From Silurus meridionalis (lineage: Eukaryota; Chordata; Actinopteri; Siluriformes; Siluridae): a stretch of 64,000 nucleotides of DNA. The stretch spans positions 14,495,811-14,559,810 of the forward strand of contig NC_060904.1 in assembly GCF_014805685.1 (NCBI RefSeq), read 5' to 3'. Below are positions 13,057 through 25,800 of the stretch, in pieces. Below the pieces are notes generated by a model. The model saw only the letters and a program-made list of their open reading frames with translations. It searched no databases and was not told the origin of the DNA. The position numbers were made by a program, and so were the translations under genes. Position 1 is the first letter of the stretch. Each line of letters starts with the position of its first letter.

Positions 13057-16000
13057 ATTAAATGGTCTCCGATATTATCTTTACAGCTGCATCATGCAAA
13101 GCTAACAGCCACTATGATGTGTGTGGTGCTGGATGTCCCCAGACCTGCAAAGGCTTTACTGAACCTGACAATTGCCAGCGTGCACCCTGCATCGAGGGCT
13201 GCATGTGTGATAGCGGATTTATCCTGAGCAACAGCGAGTGTGTCCCAATTGAGCGTTGCGGATGCGACTATGGAGATCAGTACTATAATCTGGGCCAAGT
13301 TTTTTACCCCAATGGCAAGTGCAGCCAGAGGTGCGTCTGTGAGGATCGAGGCAAGTCACATGCAAAGGCAATTTCACCTGCAGTCCTAATGAAAAGTGTG
13401 ATATCCGTGATAATGTTCAAGCCTGCTATCCTGATAGCAAAGGATCTTGTTCCATCTCTGGTTCTGGAACCTACCACACATATGATGGGAACCGTATTAG
13501 TGTGCCAGGAAACTGTGTGTACAAATTGGTGGAAACGGTGCCAAATGCAACTCAAATAAGGATGCCTTTCAGTGTAACGGTGCAGCAAGTTTCCACTACT
13601 GTAGTGATCACAAGAAGAATCAACATAGCTATAGCCCAGTATAATATTGCCCTGATTCCTGGACTTCTGTGGGAAATAAGGGTAAATTGTTTCATTGAAT
13701 TTTTATTTGTATAGATATAATAAATATAGTTAACTAATCTTAACTGTATACTTGTCTAATGTTAGCAAACATATATTATAGATCTTTATGAACTCTGACA
13801 GAGATATAGTAATAAAATAACATAAAAATAAAAGTAAAATGTCAAAACTATATTGTTTAAACATTTCTCAGTATGAAATGTAAATTCTATTGACTGAATT
13901 CTTTCCATTATTAAAAAAAAAATTCCATTTAGCAAAATAGGGACAATGAGTCTTGTTAGACGGACCACCCACATTTTGGAGACAAGGGGAGGGAGGCGAG
14001 ATTGAGATGGTTTGGACATTTGCAGAGGAGGGACATGAGGTATATCGGTAGGAGAATGCTGAGGATGGAGCCACCAGGAATCAGGAAAAGAGAAGGCCAA
14101 GGAGGAGATTTATGGATGTAGTGAGGGCAGACATACAGGTAGTAGGTTTGAAAGTGGCAGATGTAGAGGACAGGGGGGTATGGAGACGGATGATCTGCTG
14201 TGTCGACCCCCTAATGGGAGAAGCCGAAAGAAGAAGAAAAAAGACAGTATACTGTAGTTTTATAATAGGAAATACAAGATTACTGTGATAAAAATAATAT
14301 TTTTCAACTAAGACTCTTGACTCAGTTGTGGTGTACTGTTAAAAAGCCAACCTTGGCCAGTTTGTACACTGATAAGAAAAGTGTATTAGCTGTGATTAAA
14401 TGATAACACATTCATAGCCCGAAGCTCGGCTTGCTAGGGCACCACTCCCAAACAGTATTTGTTTTTCTAACTGAAAGAAGAATGATAAGAATGATAAGAA
14501 TCACTGTTGTCAAATTTACCTGTATTCTTTATATTGGCAGGTGGATGATGTTAAATCTATTCTCCCAATAACCCTTGAAGGAGGACTGGTGAATGTCTAT
14601 CAGAGTGGCGCATTCATTATCTTGGAAACCACTTTCGGACTGAAGCTGACCTATGACACTGTGTCAGTGGCCACAGTTGAAATCCCATCCACTTACAAAA
14701 ATATTGTCCAAGGTCTGTGTGGTAATTATAACGATAAAAATCTGATGACCTGGTAATGCCTGATGGTAGACAAGCCCCCTCCGATGAGAAATTTGTGGAT
14801 TCTTGGCAGCAGATTCAAGAAGGATTGCTCTGTCACACTGGGTGTCCAGCAGGCTCCAACTGCTCAAAACCTGAAACAGGAGGCCAGAAGGTTGATAACA
14901 ATGAGTGCAAGGTCCTAACATTGGAAAATGGCCCATTCTCCAATTGTTACTCCAAAATACCACCTTCACCATTTTATGAAGAATGTGCAAATGATACCAC
15001 ATCACATCCAGAGGATAAGACACTTGTTTGCCGGTATATCCAAAACTATTTGGTTCAGTGTCAGCAAGCTGGAATCTCTGTTAACAGCTGGAGGAATGCA
15101 ACCTTCTGTCGTAAGTATCTGTGCGATACTGGGGGATCTATTTTTTTGTTTATTTTGATAGCTACATCACTAGCGGGTGTGGTTTACCTCTTTATACTTG
15201 GTTTTAAATAGTAGAACAATTATTTGTAGAATTGGTGGTACGATGGAGTGGTAGCATGGCTGCTTAACAGCTCTAGTGTCCTCATAGTCACACCTTTAGC
15301 CCACAAAAGTTGGCAGGTGAACTGATGAATCTACATTGCCCCTAAGCATGAATGACTAATTAAATGTGAACATAGTGTTCCTGGTCTAGACTTCATATTC
15401 ATTAATCACCTACTGAAGATGAATAAATGTATTGCTACTATTTTATGCATTTATTCTTACATTTCTTTTACCTTTTCTTTTTTTTTCTTTCACCAGCAAT
15501 GACCTGTGCTACTAACAGTCACTATGAACTATGTGCCGACACTTGCACGTCAACTTGTGCCAGCCTTACCATTCCACCAAGTTGTTCAAATTGTCTTGAA
15601 GGCTGCCAGTGTGACGATGGCTTTGTTTTTGATGGTGGTGACTGTAAACCTATAGAAGATTGTGGTTGCTTGGTGAAAGGAATATATTACAAGGTGAATT
15701 GCTTTTCAGTTTCGAATCAATTTGTTATCTGACCTGGGCTCTTGCAAATAAAACAGTTAAACATGAAATATTCCATCTTGCAGTCTGGGGAGTCAGTAGT
15801 CAGAGGAGACTGTATAGAAATATGCAGCTGTAAGTCTGGACAGTTCTCTTGTAAGTCCATGTCTTGTAAAGAAGACGAAGTGTGTCGCCAGAAGGACGGT
15901 GTTTCAACATGCGTTCATGGTAAGTAAATGTGTTCTTGGTATATAGCGCTTACTCTATAAGAAGACAGGTTTTAAAACAACACTGCCATACTTTTATTCC

Positions 16001-17391
16001 AGATCCCTGTGGCAAGAAAAAATGCCGTGAGAAAGAGCAGTGTTTGGAGAGGGACAATGCAGCAGTCTGTGTGGCCAACTCGAAGGTCTCATGCAAAGTT
16101 ATTGGAGATCCTTACTATGAAACTTTCGATGGAGCAAAGTTTTCTTTCCAGGGCACCTGTTCATACATTTTGGCTAAGACATCAGGTGTGGACAAAAACC
16201 TCACAGAGTTCTCCATCATCAACAAAAACGCACTTGCCCAGAGTACACATAGAGGTGCTTACATAAAGGTAGTTACCATGAAGTTCTCAGGCCACGAAAT
16301 CGTCGTTATTCAACATGAACGCAACAAAGTGACCGTGAGTAAAGCCAATCTTTTTTTTAATATAATGAATTACTGTGTTATCAAAAGTTAATAAATAATA
16401 ATACAGTAAATATATATATAAAAAAAATCAATAGTTATAGAACAAAATCGAAACATACAATGTGTTTGAAAGTAGAATAAAGAAAGAAATGACAAATTAT
16501 GTATTAGGATAATTTCATCAAGTATTCAAACATGCACTGTATGAATATATTGAATGAATGTGCTTTAGCATTAAGAGTTTTTATGACTTGTAATAGCATT
16601 ATATCTTCAGTTCTAGTACTCGATATTTACCGACATGTACCAATCATGAATGCGGTATGACTGTATGATGAAATATTCCTCTTTTGGCTGCTTAGATTGA
16701 TGGTAAAGAATACCCACTGCCTGCGAGTCTGGATTCTGACCGCATCAAGATAACTCAGTCAGGAATAAGGGGATACCTGGTGACAGACTTTGGTTTGGAG
16801 GTCACTTTTGACTGGGGCGAGTTCTTCATGGTGACCGTGTCCAGTAGCTACTATAAGAACTTAGCAGGCATGTGCGGAACCTATAATGGCAACCCCAGTG
16901 ATGACTTCACAACACCGACGGGCGTTGCTGCCGCACACAACACTGAGTGGGGGCAGTCATGGAGTGTTCCTGATAACGACCCCAATTGCTGGCACTTCCC
17001 CCCATGCTCTGATGAAGAAAAGAACAAGTACAGTGGACTGAATTTCTGTGGTTTGCTCGAAGACAAAACTGGGCCGTTTGCTAGCTGCAACAATACTGTT
17101 CAATTGGGCCAGTTTGCATACAGCTGTCTTTTTACTACGTGTTTCACACACGGAAACCATAATGAGTTCTGCAAGATCATGAATTCTTATGCAGACAACT
17201 GCAAGTGGGCAAACACTGATGTGTCTCCACAGTGGCAGCAGATTACTAACTGCAGTAAGTAATATCTGGTGCATGCTCTTGAACATGTACTTAATGCTCA
17301 TACATGTCAATTTTTTATAATAAGGCTCATACATGTCCATTTAAATAAAATAATAAATACTCTGCTATGTCTTTTTATCCTAACAGCCTAA
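5905..17391 (+). CDS. fcgbp: IgGFc-binding protein-like (FCGBP-like) mucus protein gene, with four frame-breaking deletions
   Basis: Coding exons: 5905-5953, 9090-10274, 10370-10710, 10794-11364, 11555-12152, 12310-12878, 13087-13681, 14541-15110, 15497-15693, 15784-15919, 16003-16334, 16696-17254 and 17387-17391 (stop). All have GT-AG borders and matching phases once four small deletions are allowed for, giving about 1903 residues. Order: a signal peptide starting [15 protein letters not shown], an IgGFc-binding N-terminal region (about 17-411), then four VWD-C8 units with cysteine-rich TIL modules between them. Each VWD ends in GLCGNYN or a variant ([14 protein letters not shown]). The GDPH signature is intact in units 1 and 2, reads GSGTYH in unit 3 and GDPY in unit 4. 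Family knowledge says such proteins are secreted, disulfide-linked mucus components. Exons 5, 6, 7 and 8 each lack 1-2 bases and stop early as written. A zonadhesin-like name is the alternative, but the IgGFc domain favours FCGBP. Confidence 0.88.
6841..6893 (+). pseudogene. Decayed duplicate of the FCGBP-like signal-peptide exon
   Basis: This intron segment starts with tttttccagacat, identical to the acceptor and start region of the first coding exon at 5893-5906. It then tracks that exon for about 40 bases at roughly three-quarters identity by eye. The ATG has become ATT, so it cannot start translation. It looks like the leftover of a local 5'-end duplication. Confidence 0.55.
7690..7790. 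repeat. Interspersed repeat fragment with internal inverted words
   Basis: A CG-containing block in AT-rich intron 1. It holds 'gttccctttcggttatgacg', 'tcgttccctcagggaac' and 'gttacattcgtaacc'; the last two contain short palindromes. It resembles a common ostariophysan interspersed repeat, but I cannot name the family with confidence. Confidence 0.35.
13003..13053 (+). repeat. (TG)n microsatellite
   Basis: About 25 TG units in intron 6 of the FCGBP-like gene, just before the exon 7 acceptor. It may act as part of an extended polypyrimidine or TG tract at that splice site. Confidence 0.9.
13940..14240 (+). mobile_element. 3' fragment of an RTE-type LINE
   Basis: Sits in intron 7 of the FCGBP-like gene. 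In one frame it reads [12 protein letters not shown], then [13 protein letters not shown], and ends in the tail 'gagaagccgaaagaagaag', typical of the reverse-transcriptase C-terminus and 3' end of fish RTE-like LINEs. A related fragment in the same orientation lies at 56265-56730. It is truncated at the 5' end and non-functional. Confidence 0.7.
15238..15430 (+). repeat. Degenerate interspersed repeat
   Basis: The order 'ggtggtacgatggagtggtag', 'tcctcatagtcacacc', 'attgcccctaagcatgaatg' and 'gaagatgaataaatg' follows a common fish repeat that carries a worn tRNA-like or gene-desert head and an 'aattgcccctag' block. It lies in intron 8 of the FCGBP-like gene. Confidence 0.45.
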
Positions 17392-17672
17392 TCAAAAAAT
17401 CCCTGGAGCCATCCTGCATGTCAAATGGTGTGAATAACTATAAACATGTAGAACATGAAGGCTACTCAAAGAAATCTGCTCAAATAATCAAGAGGAGGGA
17501 GTCAGGAACTTGCTAATTAAACATATACATACATTTTTCTTCTCTTTTTAACCAGTACAAGTAACCACTGGCCAAATGTTAACCCTACATGATTGATTGA
17601 TTAATTCATTAATGAATAGAATCACACTTTCTTTTTCTTTTCTTTTCCTGTTATTGAATGCTTGCATGGCTT

Positions 17673-17678
17673 AATAAA
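17673..17678 (+). other. Polyadenylation signal of the FCGBP-like gene
   Basis: AATAAA about 280 bases after the stop codon in the last exon (which starts at 17387). It is the first canonical signal downstream of the stop. Confidence 0.6.
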
Positions 17679-18310
17679 AAAAGATTATTGTATAACCATG
17701 CAATAGATGTATTATACAAAATCAAACAATTCATCAAACAATTACACAAAATGAATATATCTTCAGAGTTGTCCGTGTTTTCTTTGAGTTCTCTACTTCC
17801 CTTCGAAAAAACTCACCTAACAATGGATTAGCCACACAAAACTAAATGTGAGTCTGTGAATATTTTTGCATCATAGCCTGTTATGGACAGGAGCTCCATT
17901 CAAGTTTAGTTCCTGCATCACACCTGGTGTTTTAAATCCATGTTGTTTCTGACAAGCAATTAATTAAGATAAAAATGTCAGTTTTAAACCTTGAGAACTC
18001 CTGCAACGATTCCACAGTACTGGTATGTTGGAACGGACATCCTAAATCCTAATGTTATATATAATGATCTACCTCTTCCAGAAATATTTAAATTAGTTAA
18101 TAAATACTAACTATATTCACTCCCAAAATAATTTTCCAGACTGGTAATATTTGGTAATATTAATATTAATATTTGGTGTAGTAATAAACCAATATCAGAT
18201 CGTATTATTGACAGGGACTTTAAAGCTCTTTTGTAAGTCACTCTAGAAAAGGAAATCTGCCAAATTACATAAATGTAATTTTTTTTTCTTACATCATTGC
18301 ATATCAGCAC

Positions 18311-18600
18311 CAGTGTTTGCACCAGGCAGGCAGATATTTTATATCTGGCAGGCTGTGCATTTCATATCTAAGCCTTCAATAGTGGCCTACCTGAAACGCA
18401 TAAACGCAGTTCTGTGCATTAAAGACAGGTATCTCATGCAGCGAGAATGAATGGCATTACTAGAGCAAGAAACCCAAAGAACACAATTTAACAAGTCTCT
18501 TTTCACTGCAGCCACAGCTGCACTGGCTTCATACATCATCTCTAGCAGAAGTATCATTGTGCAAAATGTGTTTATAAAAGAGGGCAGGCTACAAAGAGAA
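18311..18600 (+). repeat. hAT-like non-autonomous repeat, copy 1
   Basis: Begins with cagtgtttgcacc, resembling hAT termini that start CAGTGTTT. It shares 'tgcagcgagaatgaa', 'ggcattacta', 'aacaagtct' and 'ttcactgcagccac' with 30040-30310. No coding capacity. It lies between the two convergent genes; the rest of 17700-19400 shows nothing else. Confidence 0.5.
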
Positions 18601-19825
18601 CAAGTTTGAGATTCTCAGGCAAACATGGCACACCTTAATAATCTTATTAATCTGCACATACTATAAACACTAATTAAAATAATAATAATAATTGCACCTG
18701 GCATAAGTTTCACTTCTGCCGTGCTGAATGAAACTACTTCATTATTAATTCATTATGCTTCATTATAGAATAAATAAACCACACAATTGTGTATTTTCTT
18801 TTAAAACACAAAGTATATTACAGTCTGCAAAATGACAAAATGTATTTACAAACACATATACAGCACTGTCTACAATACAAATTTATCATACAAACTTGCA
18901 TATGCAAATGCACTATATGTTAACCTTCTGATAGATTTCCACTACATAAGCAATACAATTCAAAGCAGAAACAACTGATTATTATATCCATAATAAAACA
19001 TTAATTCTTGCTATTAATGTCTTGAAATTATATTCAATAAATTATTGATAAGAATGCATTGTCATCAGTGTAAATTCTATCCTCCCATAATGGTTATTTA
19101 ACATTAGAGCATTCTGAAAGTGTAGAACCCTGTTGGTACAGATTATCTCAGGAAAATCTGTTGAAAGTCAGGAAAATCAGCCTGTACACAGTTAGCTTTT
19201 ATCTACAAAAGTGATTTGTTTTTTTAAACACTGCATTTCCTACATAGCAATAAATGCAACAAGGATTAACTTGGAATTTACACTTACAAATATAAATACG
19301 TTTATACACTTTTAGCTGCATTACCGAAGTTTTTTTTTTTTCTTGGTTGGATTTTAAAAAAACATTTTACAATCGTGCTTCATTGACAGGATCAGTCGCA
19401 GCCAGCGATTTCCTAAAGGGACAGAATACATTATGTTTATTTACCTTTAAATTTGATACTTACAGTATATTTTACTTATGCCATATTAAATTATTTACAA
19501 TTACAATTTACGCTACAGATTCATTAAAAAATAATATACAATCAAATACAATAACTAAAACATTATCCATAACATTTATCCACACATATATATATACTTG
19601 AAATGCTCACCTACTCGAATTTAGTTAGAGGCGCTTTGTCACATGTGACTTCAGACTGCACTCCGTTTACTGTTTTGTTTTGTGGCTGTAGTTTTGGAAT
19701 GTTACTCATTGGCTTTTCAAGACCATTCATGGTTCTGGATAAAGGAAATGACACATTTAGTGTAACATTTAATTATAAATATCACGAAGAAAAGAGTAAC
19801 AAATTCTACTTTATAAAAAAGTTTC

Positions 19826-22800
19826 TTACAGAGTATTGTTAAACACGCCCTCTTCCAGACTTTTAGTTTCAGAGACGTTGGGGCCAAACAGTTTCCGGGC
19901 CAAGAAGTTGAGAATGCCACAGTGATTCGTATAGCAACACATTGCGTCAACTCCCACCAACAGCAACACGAAGACAAACAACACAATGGCCACTACACCA
20001 CCTTTACCCAGGCTGGGTTGAGCTAAAAGTGAGGTAGTCAAAAAACAAAAGGGTATAATTATATAGACACCATCATTTAATGATTTACAAAAAAAAAAAA
20101 AAAAAGTAAAGTGTTCAATTGGCATAAGCCATTCACACCTGCACTCACATGACAAGCCACTTTCATTGAAAATGTGTATTGTTGGTACTGTTTCTTTTTG
20201 GCCAAATTTGCCATTTTACATTTATTTTCTTTAATTGTGCCAATGTATTCCCTTAATGAGATAGTATATGTCATATACAGTTGGCCTATGAAATATTTGG
20301 ACACAAGTTTTGTTATTTTAAAGAAGAATTCATGGGAGCAAATACAGAAGGTCCACCACAAAACCAGATTGGATAGAATTTGCCAAAAAACTACTAAAGA
20401 ACCTGGCCCAGTACTGGAACAGCATTCTTTGGACAGATGAAACTAAGATCAACCTGTACCAGAATAATTGGAAAAAGTATGGAGAAGGCTTGAAACAGCT
20501 CATGATCTGAAGAACACCACATCCTCTGTAAAAGATGGTGGATGCAGTGTGATGGCATGGGTATGCAAGGCTTCCAATGGCACTGGGTAAATAGTGTTTG
20601 TTAATTATGTGCTCAGATTCAGTCAAATGCTGCAAAGTCGATTAGGCGGCACTTCACAGTACAAATGGACAATGACCCAAAACATACTGCTAAAGCAACC
20701 CAGCATTTGGTGATATTCATGAGTTCATACCTTCAGGCAGTCATTGCCTCTAAAGGATTTTCAACAAAGTAGTGTTAAACACGCCTCTTCCAGACTTTTA
20801 GTTTCAGAGACGTTGGGGCCAAACAGTTTCCGGGCCAAGAAGTTGAGAATGCCACAGTGATTCGTATAGCAACACATTGCGTCAACTCCCACCAACAGCA
20901 ACACGAAGACAAACAACACAATGGCCACTACACCACCTTTACCCAGGCTGGGTTGAGCTAAAAGTGAGGTAGTCAAAAAACAAAAGGGTATAATTATATA
21001 GACACCATCATTTAATGATTTACAAAAAAAAAAAAAGTAAAGTGTTCAATTGGCATAAGCCATTCACACCTGCACTCACATGACAAGCCACTTTCATTGA
21101 AAATGTGTATTGTTGGTACTGTTTCTTTTTGGCCAAATTTGCCATTTTACATTTATTTTCTTTAATTGTGCCAATGTATTCCCTTAATGAGATAGTATAT
21201 GTCATATACAGTTGGCCTATGAAATATTTGGACACAAGTTTTGTTATTTTAAAGAAGAATTCATGGGAGCAAATACAGAAGGTCCACCACAAAACCAGAT
21301 TGGATAGAATTTGCCAAAAAACTACTAAAGAACCTGGCCCAGTACTGGAACAGCATTCTTTGGACAGATGAAACTAAGATCAACCTGTACCAGAATAATT
21401 GGAAAAAGTATGGAGAAGGCTTGAAACAGCTCATGATCTGAAGAACACCACATCCTCTGTAAAAGATGGTGGATGCAGTGTGATGGCATGGGTATGCAAG
21501 GCTTCCAATGGCACTGGGTAAATAGTGTTTGTTAATTATGTGCTCAGATTCAGTCAAATGCTGCAAAGTCGATTAGGCGGCACTTCACAGTACAAATGGA
21601 CAATGACCCAAAACATACTGCTAAAGCAACCCAGCATTTGGTGATATTCATGAGTTCATACCTTCAGGCAGTCATTGCCTCTAAAGGATTTTCAACAAAG
21701 TAGTGTTATGTTAATTTGTCAGATTATTTTTAAACCCCTGAAATACGGTAACTCTGTTTTAAAATTGTTATTTTAAATCCATTGTGGTGACATGGGTAGC
21801 CCAAATCATAAAGAGTGAAATAAATGTGTCCTTGTCCAAATATTTCTGGATCTAACTGTATACTTATTTTAGTACAGATGAATGTTAAATGGTAGATAAT
21901 ATACATGAAACTGGTGAATGATGAGAGGAAAGGTCTTCTTTGAAATTTAACTGCCTGTTGTTTATAGCACAGGTGTGAATGCTTGCTAAGATTCAGTGAA
22001 TTTTAAGTAAAAAGAAGCCCAGGGCTGTGCCGTGATAAATCTTACCTTGTGGGATTGAGAAATGGATCTTAGATGGTTTGGAGAAGCCATTAGTATTAAC
22101 AGCACTGATTTCAGCCTCATAGTTTGAATCATATTCAAGATTCTGGAGGTGAATGCTACTGGAATTGGCGTCTGCTTCCTTTTCTCTCCAGGCCTCACTT
22201 TCCTTGTTCTGTTGAAATAAAACAGAAATTTACTTGCATGTACTCCAAGTAAAGCAGAACATTATCCTGTATATCAGCACAAAGGGGTTAATTCATACTT
22301 CATAAATCTGATGAATATCATTAATTTGAAAAAAAATCAGCAAATCCTACTTTTTAAGCTATTTCAAGTAACTGAGTGATAATATATATTTCACTTCATA
22401 TATATGTTTCACTTAGTTTCATACTAACCTTTCGGTAGCGAACTATATAATGTGTAACAGCAGAGCCTCCATCCTCCAGCAGTTTGATTGGAATTGAATA
22501 GGAGTTTTTCTCTACTTTGCCCTCATCTTCAGACAGTGTAGGAATGTCTGGCTCCCCTACACAGAAAAAAGAAGTCAGGTAAACTACTTGCGTTACATTA
22601 CGGAAATAAAATACCAAATATTTACACATGTCACTCTATTCAGTTGATGAGTTTTTATAGAGTTTATATAAACTGTACACTGTACAACTCTAACAAATAC
22701 ACAGTGCTTAATAGATAATTTATTTATATAAACTTTATTTAAACTCTGACTCACCCTCTGTTGGTAATGCATCATCAAACGCAGAAAACGATGGCAGAAT

Positions 22801-25800
22801 GAAAGATAATTAGATGAGGAGTGATGTGGAGAAGAAGTCGTGCCAGGGATCAGTTAGAGAAAGAAACAAGAATAAACAATGAGGCATGGGTTTATGAATT
22901 AATGTACAAACCGAGATGAAATGTATCATTTAGAATAAATGAAAATACTAACTTTGTAAAAATTGGAAAAAATAATATTCTAAAGGCCGATTGTTATATA
23001 AGAGTTGGTACTCACGTTTGGCCAGGGTACGAATCTTCTTTTCAGCTGAAAAGCCTCCAAAAAAATGCTGGTTTTTAGCAGCAATGCGCACAAAGTATTC
23101 TGTGTATGTCTCCAGAGATGTGACCTTTAGCACACCTATGAATTAAAAAGAATATTCTATTAAAATAAAAAGCAAAAAGTGTCTTTTTTCAGATTATCTG
23201 GCAACTTTTTAACTTTAAACAACATGTAACTAATTTGCAATTAATAGTCATTGCATAAATAATAATTTAAAAAAATTTCATGGTATAAATAGGGCATGAC
23301 ATTTGCCATATTATATGATCCATAATAAATATCAGGTGCTATATACTACGTTATAGATACAATAAGGTAAAAAATATATATATTTTTTTTATTACCAGAT
23401 GATGGGACTGTAGTCTGTTCCCAGTCATACTGTGAGTCATTTCGCCACTGAATGATGTATTGAGTAATGGGAGAACCCCCATCCTGGATAGATTTCTGCA
23501 GGGTGATGTGGAAAGCCGCGGGTCCAGGTGAAACAGTAAATGAAGTTGGCACATCTGGAGAGGCTGAAGGAAGGAGAAGACAGTGAGAAATCATTAGTGT
23601 CTTGAATGAAGATAAAAAAATATGATTTTTTAAAAGGAATCTACCAATATACCCATACCTACAGTAAACTCATCTGAATAATTTTAACCATGTTAATTTT
23701 TTAAAAACACCATGAACATGGACAACAGAAATTCTTCACAACAAATCAAATATGAAATGTGAAAAGTCAATGGTTTTGCTTGCTCTTACTCATTAGAGTG
23801 AGGGTCTGTGTGGTTTTGCCTGCCTCATTGATGGCATTGCAGGAATACACACCACCATCAGAAGGCATCACATTGTCAATCTGAAGTGTCGTTGCCAAAG
23901 CTCTCAGACGACCGTTACTGGGCTACATTATAAGCACATACACAGGAAAAGAATGTTATTTCAGAACAAGAAAAAAACAAAAAATACATTGTACTTAACA
24001 AAATAAGCATCAAGTCTGACTGGATTCAAACACTTTTGCTAAAAACAGCCCAAACGCAATGGCCAATCAGAAACATTAGACCATCATGTGACATGGCTGT
24101 TCAAAGAATTTACAGTCTGGGCTAAAAATAATTCAGCCCCATTCTCACTTCATATTTTTTTATGTATTTTTAATAAAGCATTTGTTGACAGCAAATGAAG
24201 TCGTGAAAGCCAGAAAATCTATTTTTTGTATTAAAATTTTATTTAATTGAATATAAATGTATTACAATTTTTATATATTTTTATAATTTTTTACATTTTA
24301 TTAATGGATACTGGATATATCCCTACTGGATATTTGACACCCTGTACATTGATCAATGAGGCACCATCTGGGTAATCCTGTCAAAATATTATGGATTTTA
24401 TCAAATAAATGGTGATTACCAAGATATTGTTCCTGTTCAGCCACTGCACGGTGGGTGTAGGATGTCCATTGGCATTACAGTTGACAGACACTGAGTCCCC
24501 GAGCTTCACAACCTGAACATTCTTATCCAGTGTCACCGTTGGATGTTCTACAGAAGGCAACCCCCAAAATTTTTGTTAAAATCACCATGCCTGCTTATAG
24601 GATGGTACAACAATGCAGTGTGATGATCTTAGAGTTAATGGTGAATTGGGTTACATAGTGATTATAGTTATATACTAGGAAAAGTAGTAAAAAGCATCAG
24701 TGAGATATCAGTGTCCTAACAGTGTAGTGCAGAATTCAGTAAGGTGATGGTTATAGGGGAAAAGTAAACTATCCCTTGTACCTGCTGGTTCTGTAATGAA
24801 TTGCCAATTTAGTCAGTAAAATCTATTTGTATATCTATATCGAAATGTCTATGCAGTATCTTTTCACCTGTGACATCCAGTGTAAATTCTGCGCTGTCTT
24901 TTCCAAAGTTATTGATGGCGGTACAAACATATTTTCCAGCATCCCTCCTGGCCAGACCATTAATGATGAGTTTACTCTTGTCAGAGTTGTATGTGTAGCG
25001 GGAGGAATCTGATGTGTCAGGCCTAAGAGGAGGATGAAAGGAATAATAACATTAAATTTTTTGGATATAGGAAACAAATGAAAGTCATTTTGAATAAATA
25101 TGTCAAATTGAATTGTCTTTGTGCCAACAATATGGTTTAACAACAATTTACACCAATTTGGACACATAATAAAATTTTAGTTGTCCAATTGTTACTGTTT
25201 ATGAAAATAAGTTACTGAATGAAAGCGAATTCTTAATTCTGAAATCGTTATTCAGTTCTGAGAATAGTTCAGGCTGAAAGGCAATAAAGAATGTAATAAT
25301 CTCCAGTGTAGTAAAATCACAGTTCTTTATATCAAGTACTTCATTTACTTACACTTTCCAAGAGATATTTGGATGAGGTGCTCCTGTAACCAAGCAGGTT
25401 AAAGTGGCTTTATTGTTTGGTCCAGCCAAAACCTTTGCACTCTCACCACGAACTATGACAGATGGTGGAACTGAAAAAAAACAAGAAGGGTCATCTTCCA
25501 GTTTAAGCCATAATTTAATTAATTTAATTCTATAGTTGTACATATTCTAATGGCCTACCATTTACTACGACAGAGATGTTCAGAGTCTTCGCTACAGGCC
25601 GCCTTTTGATTTTTCCCTCGCAGACATACGTTCCGTGATTTTGCCTCTGAATATTTGTAATTTGCAGTGACCCATCTGATAGCACACTGAGATTATTTGT
25701 GTCTGCAGACAAGAGAATTAGAATTAGAATTAGAAATGGACGACTACAGCATTGTAACACTAGCATTTCTTGAAATTGGAAATTTCAGGGAGATTGTTGT

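Noticed and set aside
12985..13227. Open frame with a run of Val-Cys repeats
   Set aside because: Translation of a (TG)n microsatellite running into the next exon in the wrong frame.
20077..21566. Repeated open frames of 88-101 codons in both duplication units
   Set aside because: They are frames through intron DNA and a decayed Tc1-like element, repeated only because the unit is duplicated.
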